Assembly (NCBI GenBank): GCA_038380795.1
Contig: CM076264.1
Span: forward strand, 14,134,001 to 14,198,000
Direction of reading: 5' to 3'
Source of the DNA: Pyrocephalus nanus
Lineage: Eukaryota; Chordata; Aves; Passeriformes; Tyrannidae
DNA: 64,000 nt
This document shows positions 52,944-64,000 of this stretch, piece by piece (position 1 is the stretch's first letter; each line of letters opens with the position of its first letter). The notes below the pieces were generated by a model. That model had not been told where the DNA came from. It ran no database searches and saw nothing but the letters and a program-made list of their open reading frames with translations. The translations under genes and the position numbers were made by a program.

Positions 52944-55273
52944 AAGCCCTTCTCAAATCCTGTCAGTGGCATAGAAGTTCGCAATTTTTGTGGCTTCGTT
53001 TCTGTGAACTCTCCCAGGGTTCTTCTATTTATAAAGTGGCAGGTACTTCTGGAAAGTAGGGATTGATGTAATATGTAAGAGCAAGAGAAAAGATCTCGAG
53101 ACACACAACTTTTTCCACTTTGCCAGAAATTTGCAGATCCAGTTGGTAGAAAATCTGACATATTACTGATTAAACATATTAGTTGTCCAACACCGTTGTG
53201 TATAATATTTCAAAATCACTTCAGCCTTATGGACCAAAATATATTACAAAATCATGGCAGTAGAATAATCAAAAATCATATATTATACCATTACTGCAGC
53301 ACTAGTAAAAGCAAGCAAACTGTGGCCTTGCAATAGATTTTTGAAGGTCTGTGTTTGTTTTCTAAGGACATCATTGATACAATAATGCAAATCACTCTGT
53401 TAATGTGACTATGCAAACCTCTCGATTTGTTTTACTTTTTTTAGAGTTATGTATAATTCATGTTGCATTAGTATATGCATTGTTTATTTCCCTAATTGTA
53501 ACAAGCATTTAATTAATTACACTATAACCTCTTGAATCTATAGGCCAACTGTTGCATCTTTAGTTAATATTTTAAAGTCTCATCTTTTTCCATTTTTCCA
53601 TGTGTCTTTGATGTTTTGTTTCTTACCCTTCTTGTTTGGGTTCTCTGTGGAATAGTCTCAGAATAATTCTGCAGTTCTCTTTTATGACTGAAACTTTGCA
53701 TTTTAACAGTTGTCTGGAGATAGTTTCTTCCTTGTGAAATATCAGTTTTAATAACAAGAAAAGAAAAATGCCATAAATCTGCACTAAACACATAAAGCTG
53801 AAGTCTCTGAGAGACTGATTAACATTGAGACTCTACACAGGTTTTTCAATAATTAGAGGATGTGCTTGCATGGAGCCATGACTGCTCTGGCCTTGATGCC
53901 ATTTCCCAGGGCAGACAGCAATTATTATAGCCCACAGTAAATTTCCTACATTTGCTGCCTCCAGCCACTGAAGATCTTTTTGGAGTAAAGGTCTCTTAAT
54001 TTTCTACATTCTTGTCATCAGCTTGGATTAGCAACATGTTCTACTTATTTTCTTCAGCTGGTTTAGAAACAATTGACAGCTGCTTTTCTGCTGCAGTATT
54101 TTCTTGGCACCTGAAGTTGAAGGCATATGATCATAGCTTTTATTATATTAACATAGGAGATAACAGTCCTGGCATTTTCAGCAGAGCAGCTTAAACCAAA
54201 CTGTTACCACTACCTTTGAGCTCAAGTGATTAACCTCCACTCAGCATTCCCAAGCTTTGTACTGATTATTTATTGTTCTCAGATTTTTACCACCTCCGTG
54301 GCTCACAAATGAATTATTCATTGAGGTAGAGGGCTCCTTCTACTATGACACAGCGTCTTCACCTTGTTCTGTGTTTATTTGACCAGAATTTTATTCTATT
54401 ATAAAAAACTACAAACTGTAAAACTGACTCATCTAATCTAACCTTAAAAACCAAAATATATACCAATGGCCAGTAAATTAAATGTTAAGTAGTTAAATAT
54501 AAAGGGGTTATATTGCTCTCTAATTATACAAGTGAGATCCTTCTAGTTATTACTGGGGAGAAGATGTCCAGATTGCTTTTTGTAAGATAACCTTAGACCT
54601 TATATCTACTGTTGTCAGTAGATGCTAAGCTTCTTTGCAGCGCTGCAGTTAAAAATAGTAAAGGAACTTTTAAAGCAATGCAGTTAATTATAGCGGGAAA
54701 TCAGTGGCCTGATCTCAGTGTTGCCAAGTACAGTGCCTGGCAGTGTTGAAGAAAAACTGAGATGTCCAGGGCAGATGTAATGTGTAAACAGACTTCCCAT
54801 TCTCAGCTAGTACCAGCCCAATAGGTTTGAGTTGCCAGGTGGGAATATCCTGATGAAAGGAGCAACTTCTTACTGCTTTTCTGTCCCACATGTTAACAAG
54901 ATCTTCAGTCAGGAACCATTTAAACAGAGTAACAGTTTTATCTGGCACTTCTCTTAAGGGAGAGGATCACGAAGTATCCTTATAGCTTATCGTCTCAGTT
55001 GCAAAAACCCTTAATAGTGGTGGCTTTGATTTATATATTTCGGTACCAGGGAATTGGTGCCACATTAAAAGAAGGTGCTGATGTTTATGCTTCATTCTTT
55101 TTTAGATAAAAAAGGGAGGAAAGCAGCAGACTCTGAAATGGAGAAGGGGGCTCTTCCTAAGCCACTTCAGCAAGAAGAGAAACTAGCACTGTTTCACCTA
55201 ACAGAGATACGCAGTGCTAGGTCAAGCGAATGACACAGAGTAGTGTTGCTTGGAGCTCACCTTTTCTCTACAG

Positions 55274-55346
55274 CATTGCAAGAGCTGAGATAAAGGAGAT
55301 GCTGGAAGAAGAAACTTTATCTGAGAAGGAAATTCCAGCAGAGCAG
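55274..55346 (+). other. Candidate exon (unassigned, low confidence)
   Basis: Preceded by CACCTTTTCTCTACAG and followed by GAGCAG/GTAGAT. The 73-nt interval is open in the frame reading IARAEIKEMLEEETLSEKEI then PAEQ, with one leading base and ending in phase 0. The peptide is strongly charged and predicted helical by eye. A second charged open stretch lies just left (55112-55240) but ends in a stop with no good donor. I recognise no family. Purine-rich intergenic DNA can mimic this. Confidence 0.18.
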
Positions 55347-57855
55347 GTAGATTTAGAGGAATAGAGAGAATTTCTGTTTAAGAATCCCAATTAGATTTTT
55401 GAATAAACTTCATACCACTGTATAGCTTATTTGCTATAGAATATGGTCAGTTATGGCTGGTAGAGAATTAAATTTAAAAATTTAAAATTATGATGTTGAT
55501 AAAGAACATTCCAGCAAACACACAAACCCAGCAGCCAGATTTGTAGCTGAAAAGCAGTGGCTGCTCAGCCTGGTTTGCTAGGGATAAAGAAAGATAAGTA
55601 GATGTGTAGGCAAGGCCTACACATCTCACGTCTTGGCATGGTATTAATTGCCAGAGCTTCAGAGGAAATCAGACCAGTGAGCAAATGCAGACATAGCCTG
55701 TTTGCTCCTTGCCATAGATGAGATCAGCTAAGATGAAGGTGAATTAGAAAAGTGTAAATAACGTGACACTGACAAATCCCTTTTAGTCCAAGATCTTGGA
55801 TGAGATTCTAGTCAGAACCCTGTTAGATGTGGAAGGAACTTGTCCTCCTGCACCACGTGCCCTGGACTTCATGACTCCAAATTTGTCACTAAAATGTGTC
55901 ATTCCCATGTGCTACAACTTCTTTCTCCAGGCTTTAGATATTCACATACCAGCAATTCTGGAAATTGAACATAGGAGCTTAACTTGATCTTGCAGAAACA
56001 TTCTCCATATTTAGTCCTTAAATAGGTTCTTTTGTGTTCTGTAATTTTAAATTTAATGACACTGAAATCAGTCTGGCCTTCAGAGTGATTTTCTTCTGTG
56101 CATATTTGGATCCTTCTCTGTTTAAAAGTTCATCTCAACTGCCACTCATTAATTCCCAATTGCTAAGACATTTTTTTGAACGTATTACAAATGATTTGTC
56201 CCCTCACCACTACTTTGTGAATCCCATATACAGCCTCTTTTTAGCTTGACTCTTTCAACCTTCAACACAGTATGTCATCATCTCATCTTAAGTGAATTGC
56301 CGACATAATTTCTTGTATAAATTCCACTGAAAAAAATAGCTCCCATGTAGCATTGTATTAGGCTCCATTCTAAAGTGCAGGTAGGAAATCTTTTGTATTT
56401 CTCTTGTCTAGAAGAAAAGTCCATTATTTTAGCAAAGACTAATATTAGGTATAATCTGACCTTCATTCCTGTAATTCCAGGCAGTATGCTTCACAGCTTT
56501 CTGTGTATATATTCCAAATTTCATTGGCTTATACACTTTAAATTAAAAATATGTTTTGAATAGGAAATGAGTAATGTTTAGAAATGTGGGGCTAGATTTT
56601 CAGCTAGCATAAAGGATTTCTCAGTCAACTATGCCATTTTTCACCAACTGACAACATAGCCTGTGACCTCCTTTCACTTATTTTATCATGCCATTAAAAT
56701 AGAAAAAAAAATAAAATTAAATTGAAATTGAAGTTAATGAAATTTTCAAAGTTATTCTCTAAAGAAAGAATTAGAAAAATGGATGTTTCAGAGTTTATGC
56801 CTGTTAAAGAATATTTTTAGAAAATACATTATTTTTACTTTCAGAATGGTTTATAGTGCATTGATTTTTAGTTGTTTTGCAGTTATTGAGATCATAATTA
56901 ATAATACATTTCCTAAATAAGGGGTGTCCTAAATGGATTAGCATACATAAATATATATGTGTTTTTATATGCACATAATAAGTCTAGAAGCTCATCACTG
57001 TACCAGATTTGAACAGCACTTTAAAATGGAGCAGCAAATAGTAAGCTAAAAAAAAAAAAAAAAGAAAAATGAAAAAACAAAAAGCTTAGTACTCAACTAT
57101 AGAACTCTACTTGGCTTTGAAAAGGGGCACAGACTTCATATAACTATTTCAGGGTATAAATCAGGAGTAAGCAGAAATGTGAGAAGGAAACATCCAAATA
57201 GGGAAGAACGTGTGAGAATTCTGCACTGAGATGTCATATGCCTTTTTATAGGTGAGAGAAATGTTATTATAAAGAGAGGATATCTATTTCTGCCTGATTT
57301 GGCAGGTGTATTTATCCTCTTATGAGGATAAATGAGTGAGACTACTTAAACAGTGCAGAAAATGTTTTAGTAAAAAATTGTGATACTGCAGTGTGGTGTT
57401 TTGGGATAAAAATAATTATTGACAAAGTATTTGACCATAGTCACAGCTCCTGCTTTTTTTTTTTTTAGGGCATTCAGTAGGATCTGCAGTGGCAGAGGCA
57501 GTGCACGAATTAAATACAATTAGGAAGAAAGAAGTCTTCAGTCTAGAACGCTGAATAACGGCCTCATGAAATAGTAGTTTCTTAATTTTATGTGGTCAGA
57601 TCAAGGGCTGTGCTGGCTTTCTGCGACCAACTAAAGTGTTTCCAAGAATCATGGGAAAAGGATCCTGTGGATCCTGCCTCACAAAACCCATGCTGCACAC
57701 TTCTTCGTTGGGCTGTTGTTCCAGTGCTGGCTGGGTTTAGCCAACCAGGGATGCTGGCACATGATAATGAAGTTACATCTTTATTTTACTAGGTAGACAG
57801 CTGCTCTGAAGTTAGAATGTTATGGTATTCCAGGAAGTTTATTTTTTTTTTTAAG

Positions 57856-57957
57856 GCAAAACAGGTAATGATAGAGTTTGATGTTAAAATTGATGAAACA
57901 GACTATCTAAATAGACTTGTTCAGAAGTATGGGCAGGAAAGAAAACAATACGACAGG
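57856..57957 (+). other. Candidate exon (unassigned, low confidence)
   Basis: The acceptor is a long T tract then TTAAG; the donor is GACAGG/GTAAAG. The 102-nt interval is open and symmetrical (phase 0 at both ends), encoding AKQVMIEFDVKIDETDYLNR then LVQKYGQERKQYDR, a charged coiled-coil-like peptide. The frame also stays open past the donor to a TAA at 58027-58029 that overlaps an AATAAA, so it could instead be a terminal exon. No family recognised. Confidence 0.2.
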
Positions 57958-58587
57958 GTAAAGCAGCACTCAATACAGACTGATCAGAGGGAGCAGAAAA
58001 AGATACAGTTAGAACTGAAGACTGAATAAATTCTCAAGCTGTTTAGTATTATTCTGGAAAAGTATTGCTGTCTGTGACAAGAATGTTCTAAAGACTTAAC
58101 AGAAGAAGGGGTGATCAAGGTCACATTTGTGACACTAGAAAAATACTACACCGAAAGTTGTTGACTTTTTGTCAACCAGAGAAACAGATAAAAAGAAAAA
58201 AAGGGAGGGGGGAGATATATCACAGAACAAGCTAGTTATATTCTTCAAATTTGAGTTAAATTTTGAATTTACCCCAAAATATACACAGAGAATTTAAAAA
58301 TTATTAAAAAAGAAAAAACCTAATGGAAAAGTATGTTAAATGTCTCTTACACTAAGACGTGTCCTCTCTCGAAAATCTAACATCTAAATGAATAGTTTCT
58401 ATAGATGTTTTCTCTTAAACTTCCATACTGTGTTTATTCAGTTTACCAGCCAAAATAAGTTTTTGATCTTTTCAACAGTGTGGTTCCTGTCTAACAGATG
58501 CAAAGCTATATCCTTTTGGTTTCAGAAGCAATTTCCAATAATAGAAAACAAAGTTGAGATTCAAGAATGCCTTTTTTTTTTTCCTAG

Positions 58588-58802
58588 CGATGCTGCCAAA
58601 AGCACAAGAATGCAGTCAGCCTCTTGAAAGCAAAGCAACTCCCAGGGCACTGCTTGTCAAGACTCTTCAGAGCATTCTCTTCTGTGGATTTGCAGACACG
58701 TAGGACTGGCTGTCCATTATTGACATTGCTGCCATTGCTCTGGAGCAGCGGAACCGCTGGGGGTGCGCATCACACGCACACTGGGACCTTTGCGAACTCC
58801 GT
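58588..58802 (+). other. Candidate exon (unassigned, low confidence)
   Basis: Strong acceptor (T12 then CCTAG) and strong donor (CTCCGT/GTAAGT) bracket 215 nt that are open throughout in frame 0, giving 71 codons plus two bases. A small CpG cluster lies in its right third (58740-58800). The frame is compatible with the candidate exon ending at 57957. The encoded peptide (Leu-, Arg- and Ser-rich) has no family I recognise; a non-coding RNA exon is equally possible. Confidence 0.25.
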
Positions 58803-61077
58803 GTAAGTAACTTGCAGTGCCTTCTGCTTTACTTGTTTTGATGGGCAAAGTTGCCCTCACGATTACAAGCAGCACTTTTGTTGCTCCTCTCAGCAGAGAT
58901 CACCCTCTCTGTCAGAACCGCGTAGTCTTCGTAGGCCACAGATTTTGAAGCAGTTTTCAGGAACGTCTAAAATGTTCTGGGCATCTTGCTCATGACTTGG
59001 TATGTGAGGGAGGGGTTTTCATTGCTAGTAATGCCTACTCGTATGTTTAACAAAATATATAATTAATTTTATAAATACCTGTAAGTAATTTCCAAAGTGC
59101 TTTCAGCATGTCAACAACATCACAAATTAAGAAGAAACAAATTACAATTTAATACAACTTCCAAAATGCTCTCTCTAAAGTCCTTAATACTAGGCTAGAA
59201 TAAAAATATTCTCAGGATGGCGAAGAGTAACAAAATATAAAGGATTGGTTGAAAATAAAATGCTGCAGTCAGATTTGACAAGCAAATAGGAGGAGGATAT
59301 GGAAGATAAAGAGGGATCCTTTGGAAAGCAGAGAAAATTGTGTCTTATGACTTGATTGTTTCCTACTGTACCATCTAACACCCTTCAAGCTATTTAAATA
59401 CATCATCTGTAGCATGTTAGAGAAAAAGCTTATTTCTTCTTCCTTAGATATGCTGTCTGTTGCTAATTCCTGTAATTGTAGAGAGATTCATTTATATTTG
59501 CTTGTTAAATAGACTAAGGATTAAATGTAAAGTTATCTGAATTTTTAATTTGTTTAATTTTATTAACTTAAAAATAATTATTTTAAAATTCTTAGGTATA
59601 GGAAAGCTTTTTGTCCAAGGTGCTTTTCTTGGTGTTTTATGACTGCCTGAACTTTACAACTTGACTTAAGAAAGGGCCTCCACTCTTCAGATAAATGCCA
59701 CTTGGCCACATGCAGGTGTATTCTAACTTATTTTTAATGATTTACACGAAGTTACATACTGTGTTCTGTCAATAGCTGCTGTGCAATTACTTTCTTTCTG
59801 GTTTCTGAACTATAAGAACTCTTCCCTTTAAGTGGCCATCCAAGTCACACACCTCCTTGTTCCCTGAGGGGATGAGTGTAACCTCTCAAATGGGGTATCT
59901 TCTGTTCTCTGCTCTAGGCTTAAAATTGGATTGTTTTTAAGGTAGTTAGAAGAATGTTTCTTCTTGCCCTAGACCCTTTTTTGATTTTGGTATCAGGAAC
60001 ATTCTGAACCTTCCTCGTTAAAATAATAGATGAAGAAAAATTACAGTAATTTGTCTTGTTAAAGAAAATTGCTCAGAGTCTCTGTAATGTGTCATACTGT
60101 GCTCCAGTTTCTGGACCAGCACGTTTATGAAACTGCACAGTTTTATATTCCTAAGGCAAGGATGGACTGGATGGACATACTGGACATTCATAACTTTTTA
60201 GGGGACAAGTACTGTGTTTATAGTTCCCCTGTTCTCCATGATATTGCCCCTGGAGGTCTGTCCTTGGATCTGTGCATAATCATCTAGGCAATTGAGGGTA
60301 GAGAATAGTTTCTGTGAGAGAAAGACTCACATGGACTAGAAAGAGTTGAGAAAGGAGGAATAATAGAGGTCAGTAATCATTACTAGTATGAAGAAAGTGG
60401 TCAAGGAAAGATTGCTCATTCTCTCCTTGTTCAGATCAAAAATTTGGGAATTAATTTCTTGCAAACATTAGATGTAATCTAATCTGATAAAAATATGAAG
60501 AAATCACCCTCATTCATTTTAAAAATCTCACACATTTGGGGATATTTTTGAACTTTCCTTTTTGGCCCCACTGCAGTTTCCATACAGAAATTTGTTTTGA
60601 AAGGATCCATGAAGATGACCCCTGACAGATTCCATTGTACTCATCACTGGATGATGTTCCACAGCACAACATCACCTTAATTTCTCCTTTGTTTTTTTTT
60701 CCCACCACCTGATTTGAATGATAAGAATATAGAGTGTGCATAAAATCAGTACCCCATCTTTCATAATGAATGTATATACACACATAATACGATGTGCAGT
60801 TTTTCTCCACTATTTCTAGACAACCCTGGCTTTATATGAACTTAATTGCATTATTTTATTATTTGCATTCTATTTTGTTATTTAGTAAGCTCCTGGTTTG
60901 GATGAGAAATAATGAGAAGGCTTTCAGAATGCAGATTAATGCAGGAGTTTTTTTTCCTCTGGCTGACATTTCCTATAGACCTACTGTACAAATGTCATCT
61001 GGGAAAATAATATTTGTCACAAATGTATTAGCATGAGGAGTAAAGCAGAAAAAGGTTTTAAACAAAACCGAATTGTT

Positions 61078-61148
61078 GTGTGTTCCTGTTTTTGGTTTTT
61101 GTTTGTTTGTTTTGTTGTTGTTGTTGTGTGTTGGGTTTTTTTTGGTAA
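61078..61148. repeat. G/T-rich tract, (TTTG)n and (TTG)n
   Basis: TTTG repeats followed by TTG repeats and a T8 run, almost free of A and C on the plus strand. No adjacent CpG island, unlike the two similar tracts at 21.3 and 37.8 kb. Confidence 0.8.
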
Positions 61149-63595
61149 TGGAAAAGCTGCATTTTCACACCATTGCTAATACTGCAGAAATCATGGCAGA
61201 GATCTCTTCATTACTGACCACTTGGGCAGGATGAGGCCAAAGCTTTGACAGAACAGTCAGTGCAAAGGGTCACATAACACTATGCAATTCTGTTTGAGCC
61301 TGCAGATTTGAAAGGAGGCTCAGCCATGAAATAGGAGGCCTTTTCCCATGCTCCATCATCTCACTGAGATTTAAATAAAACATTGGGAAGTGAAACAAGT
61401 TGAGAGTTCTTTGGAGAATGACAGGAACAAACCAAGTAAGCAAAGAATCACTGCTTTGGCACCAGCAGGGCACTTGTCTGCCAGTCTGCCTGAGCTAACA
61501 ACTTCCTGCAAAACAACTGGCACGGAATACAGTCATCTTTATGACAAAATGCTCTTTAAAAGTAACCTTAAAATGTTTATTTTTGTACCTGGCAGTTTGT
61601 ACATCTATGTACCATTGCCACAATGTTGTTAAACACAAAAGCCACCAGCTACGGCTTCTTCAAATTCCAACCTTATTCATTAGCTGCTGCTTCATCATCA
61701 GTGGAAGAAAATTATCTAGAAATCAAGTTGCTAATGCCAGTCCAACTCTTGCTATGGAGACTGTGAGACACAGGAACTTTTCTTTCATTAGATGACTTTT
61801 GTGGTGAACGTGACAGAAATCGTCAGTGTAGTGTGAAACAAATACTGCTGCATCCAAAGCCATAGCAGAATCAGGATTTTACAATTATTTTAAAATTTCT
61901 ACAGCCAAAAGAGAAATGCCTCAGCTTTTGGGATGTCTTTGTATTTAAAATGAACACATACCGTTTTATTTTTAACCAAGATGACCCAAATTGAACACAA
62001 GTAATTCTACTTTCAAAAGATTCGAATCGGATGCCACCAAGCCAGCTCTGGTACCAAGAAAATGCCTTTCCTCTACCTCATCTCTTTCTCTTGCTTTTAG
62101 TCCACTCCCTTTTCCTTCCTCTGCTCAGCTTTTGATCCGAGAAGTCCCTCAGCTCAAAGGAACTAGCCTTCAGTTTGATGTTTTGAAACCTTGCCTGGCC
62201 TCAGACAAGTGGATGTAACAGCTCAGTCCCTTGTAGGGGTGAGAGATGAAACAATGTCCAGAGGAGCCCAGATTTCCCCCAGTCTCCTTCTATCCAAACA
62301 CAGCACTTAACCTATACGGTCACCTGAATGATGAGGCCCTTTATGTTTAGCACTTTCTCTGGATAGTTTAATATGAAGTAATTCCATTAATGTTTCATAC
62401 TCTTGTTTCATTAATTTTTTGAAGGAAGAATGTATTATTAAATGTTCAGTCCCTTCTCTCTTATCAGTTCAATTAAGGTACAGGAGGTACATTCATGAAA
62501 ATGTCCTCCAGCAAAACCCAAATTAACACCTGATATTTTGAGGATTAAGAAGGCAGTGAAAACCACAAAAAATGTAAGGTTTTCAAGCTCCTCTCATATA
62601 TAACACACAGAGGGGGAAAAAAAGTGCAGTTGCTATTTTCATATTAAAGAGAAATGCTTGTTGTAATTGCAAATGACAACATATAAAATCCTCACTTTAA
62701 AATAAGTACCTTTCTTGTTTAGGGCCTTTCCCAAGGCTATTCAGCCTTTACTTCTCATGAAAACCTTTGTCTCTCAAAGCATAAGCTCTTCTCTCCACTT
62801 CTTGCTAGTTTTCTTTGACCCTTTCACATTTCCACTCACCTATATTGAAATTCCAGTGTTCTACCTAATTGTTCCATTTCAGTGTTTTTAATGCTGATTA
62901 TTAGCACTATTTATTTACTTGAGGCATTCTAGGACTGGTTTAACTGCATGAACAGTGTATTTCCAACAAGCACCACATTTGTTTATTTCTACATTTTTGT
63001 CTATGGTGAAGTTTATTCAACTCATCATAATTCAGTTGACTTTATAGTTAGATGACACGGTTAGAAGTCCACCTCAGCAGAAGAATGCTGTTTTACAACA
63101 CTTGCAGTTCTGTAAAATCAGTCTACTGCATATAGAAGTTACGGTACATCCAAAATTGCTGGGAATAGGATTCTCCCTATGGTGGGTGGTAGAGAGACCT
63201 GACAGCAAAAAATGCTCCAATAACATTTTAATAAAAGCAAGGTTCCTGAAAAAGCCGGTTTCACTATAATGTGGCTGGGTAGTGATACCAACTACTCAAG
63301 TGCCTCAACATGGGCTGTGCACGAATGGAATAATTCTGTCCCAACAAACCCTCACATCAATCTCCAATACAAAAGTGGATTCACTTGGGATTGTGCCACC
63401 TACAGCCTTTCACCAAAACTGTAAGGCATGTTGTCAGAGTCCCCCAGAAATGAATCCATCTATTTGTGCTGGGACTCCAGAAGCCTCAAATTCCCTCCAG
63501 TCACCCCCACTTTCCTCCACACCCTGCGTGTTCTTTTCCCTATCATTCCTGTATCCTACATAGTGCAAGCAAAGATGTACAGTATTTTGTTTGGG

Positions 63596-63597
<2 letters not shown>

Positions 63598-63625
<28 letters not shown>
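63598..63625. repeat. Poly(T) run, about 28 T
   Basis: Uninterrupted T run on the plus strand, the longest homopolymer in the window. No SINE body or processed pseudogene was recognised beside it. The 133-codon frame crossing it is not a gene. Confidence 0.9.
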
Positions 63626-63630
<5 letters not shown>

Positions 63631-64000
63631 GCTGTGCCTAATGAGAGCCTATATTCCTGTGTGTAAGTTACAGAGCATTCTGTGTAATGCCAATCATTCC
63701 TTTGACTTCATTGCCATACTTGGGAAAAAGTTCCTGATTAATGAGTCTTTTTACCCATGTGAGCAGAAAACGAAGAGATGGCATTTAAAGCCCAGTGAGC
63801 TGTGGAGACAGGCAGAGGAATCAGCATAGTGTTGTTTATGGGTTTGACTGGCTTACAGCTTGTTACACACCTAAAATAGGGAAGGAATATTCGTGTTTTA
63901 CCTGTTAATAGAGCACTGTGCTGTACAATATTTTCATCTGCTGAAAATGCTTTTTATAAAGTATGGATAAAGCATGTATATTTAAAAAAAATTCCCACTT

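Larger units (their letters stand above)
51914..64000. other. Intergenic DNA, no established gene
   Basis: 12.1 kb, mostly AT-rich. Contents: a C-rich tandem duplication (52897-52943), an octamer/POU-like motif cluster (53380-53520), three candidate plus-strand exons (55274-55346, 57856-57957, 58588-58802), an A17-class run near 57048-57063, a G/T-rich tract (61078-61148) and a T-run of about 28 (63598-63625). No exon of EDNRA, the expected next gene in vertebrate synteny, was recognised. Confidence 0.55.

Noticed and set aside
54715..54948. 77-codon minus-strand frame rich in Trp
   Set aside because: Looks somewhat protein-like, but I found no family match, no splice signals and no neighbouring retroviral sequence.
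55780..55987. Fifth possible exon after CCCTTTTAG (KILDEILVRTLLDVEG)
   Set aside because: Acceptor plausible but no acceptable donor before the frame closes; not linked to the other candidate exons.
57470..57555. Fourth possible plus-strand exon after a strong T-tract acceptor (HSVGSAVAEAVHELNTIRKK)
   Set aside because: Open for only 27 codons before a stop, and no usable donor follows.
63428..63829. 133-codon plus-strand frame
   Set aside because: Held open by the poly(T) run, which encodes a Phe tract; no recognised protein.

Overview
The window reads as a bird genome, from an AT-rich autosomal region. The evidence is three plus-strand CR1 LINE 3' ends and one longer minus-strand CR1 copy, a solo LTR of a type common in avian genomes, long introns, and one spliced vertebrate gene. 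There is no bacterial-style gene packing, and no CRISPR array, rRNA or tRNA was seen.

Left and centre (1 to about 38.2 kb): the 5' half of TTC29 (tetratricopeptide repeat protein 29, a sperm-flagellum and motile-cilium protein) lies on the minus strand and is cut by the left edge. I reconstructed four coding exons (35303-35212, 31544-31461, 17729-17506, 7687-7502), plus a probable non-coding first exon ending at 38072 inside a CpG island. All splice sites are GT-AG. The phases agree at every junction, the four exons give 195 complete residues from the start codon, and an in-frame stop lies upstream of the ATG in the inferred first exon. The remaining exons (the rest of the TPR array) must lie left of base 1.

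Promoter (about 37.9-38.35 kb): a dense CpG island holds a near-palindromic RFX X-box-like site, as expected for a motile-cilium gene. A second, smaller CpG-rich island sits inside a TTC29 intron at about 20.69-20.99 kb with no gene assigned to it.

Right (38.5-64 kb): apparently intergenic sequence upstream of TTC29. It contains a CR1 copy (38.58-39.06 kb), a solo LTR with a 5-bp flanking duplication (51.39-51.91 kb), simple repeats and AT-rich stretches with homeodomain/POU-like motifs. In mammals the neighbour on this side of TTC29 is EDNRA across a long gap; no EDNRA exon was recognised. Three candidate plus-strand exons at 55.27, 57.86 and 58.59 kb have good splice signals and compatible phases but no recognised homology; they are the best lead for something undescribed. 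I found no convincing novel system beyond these leads.
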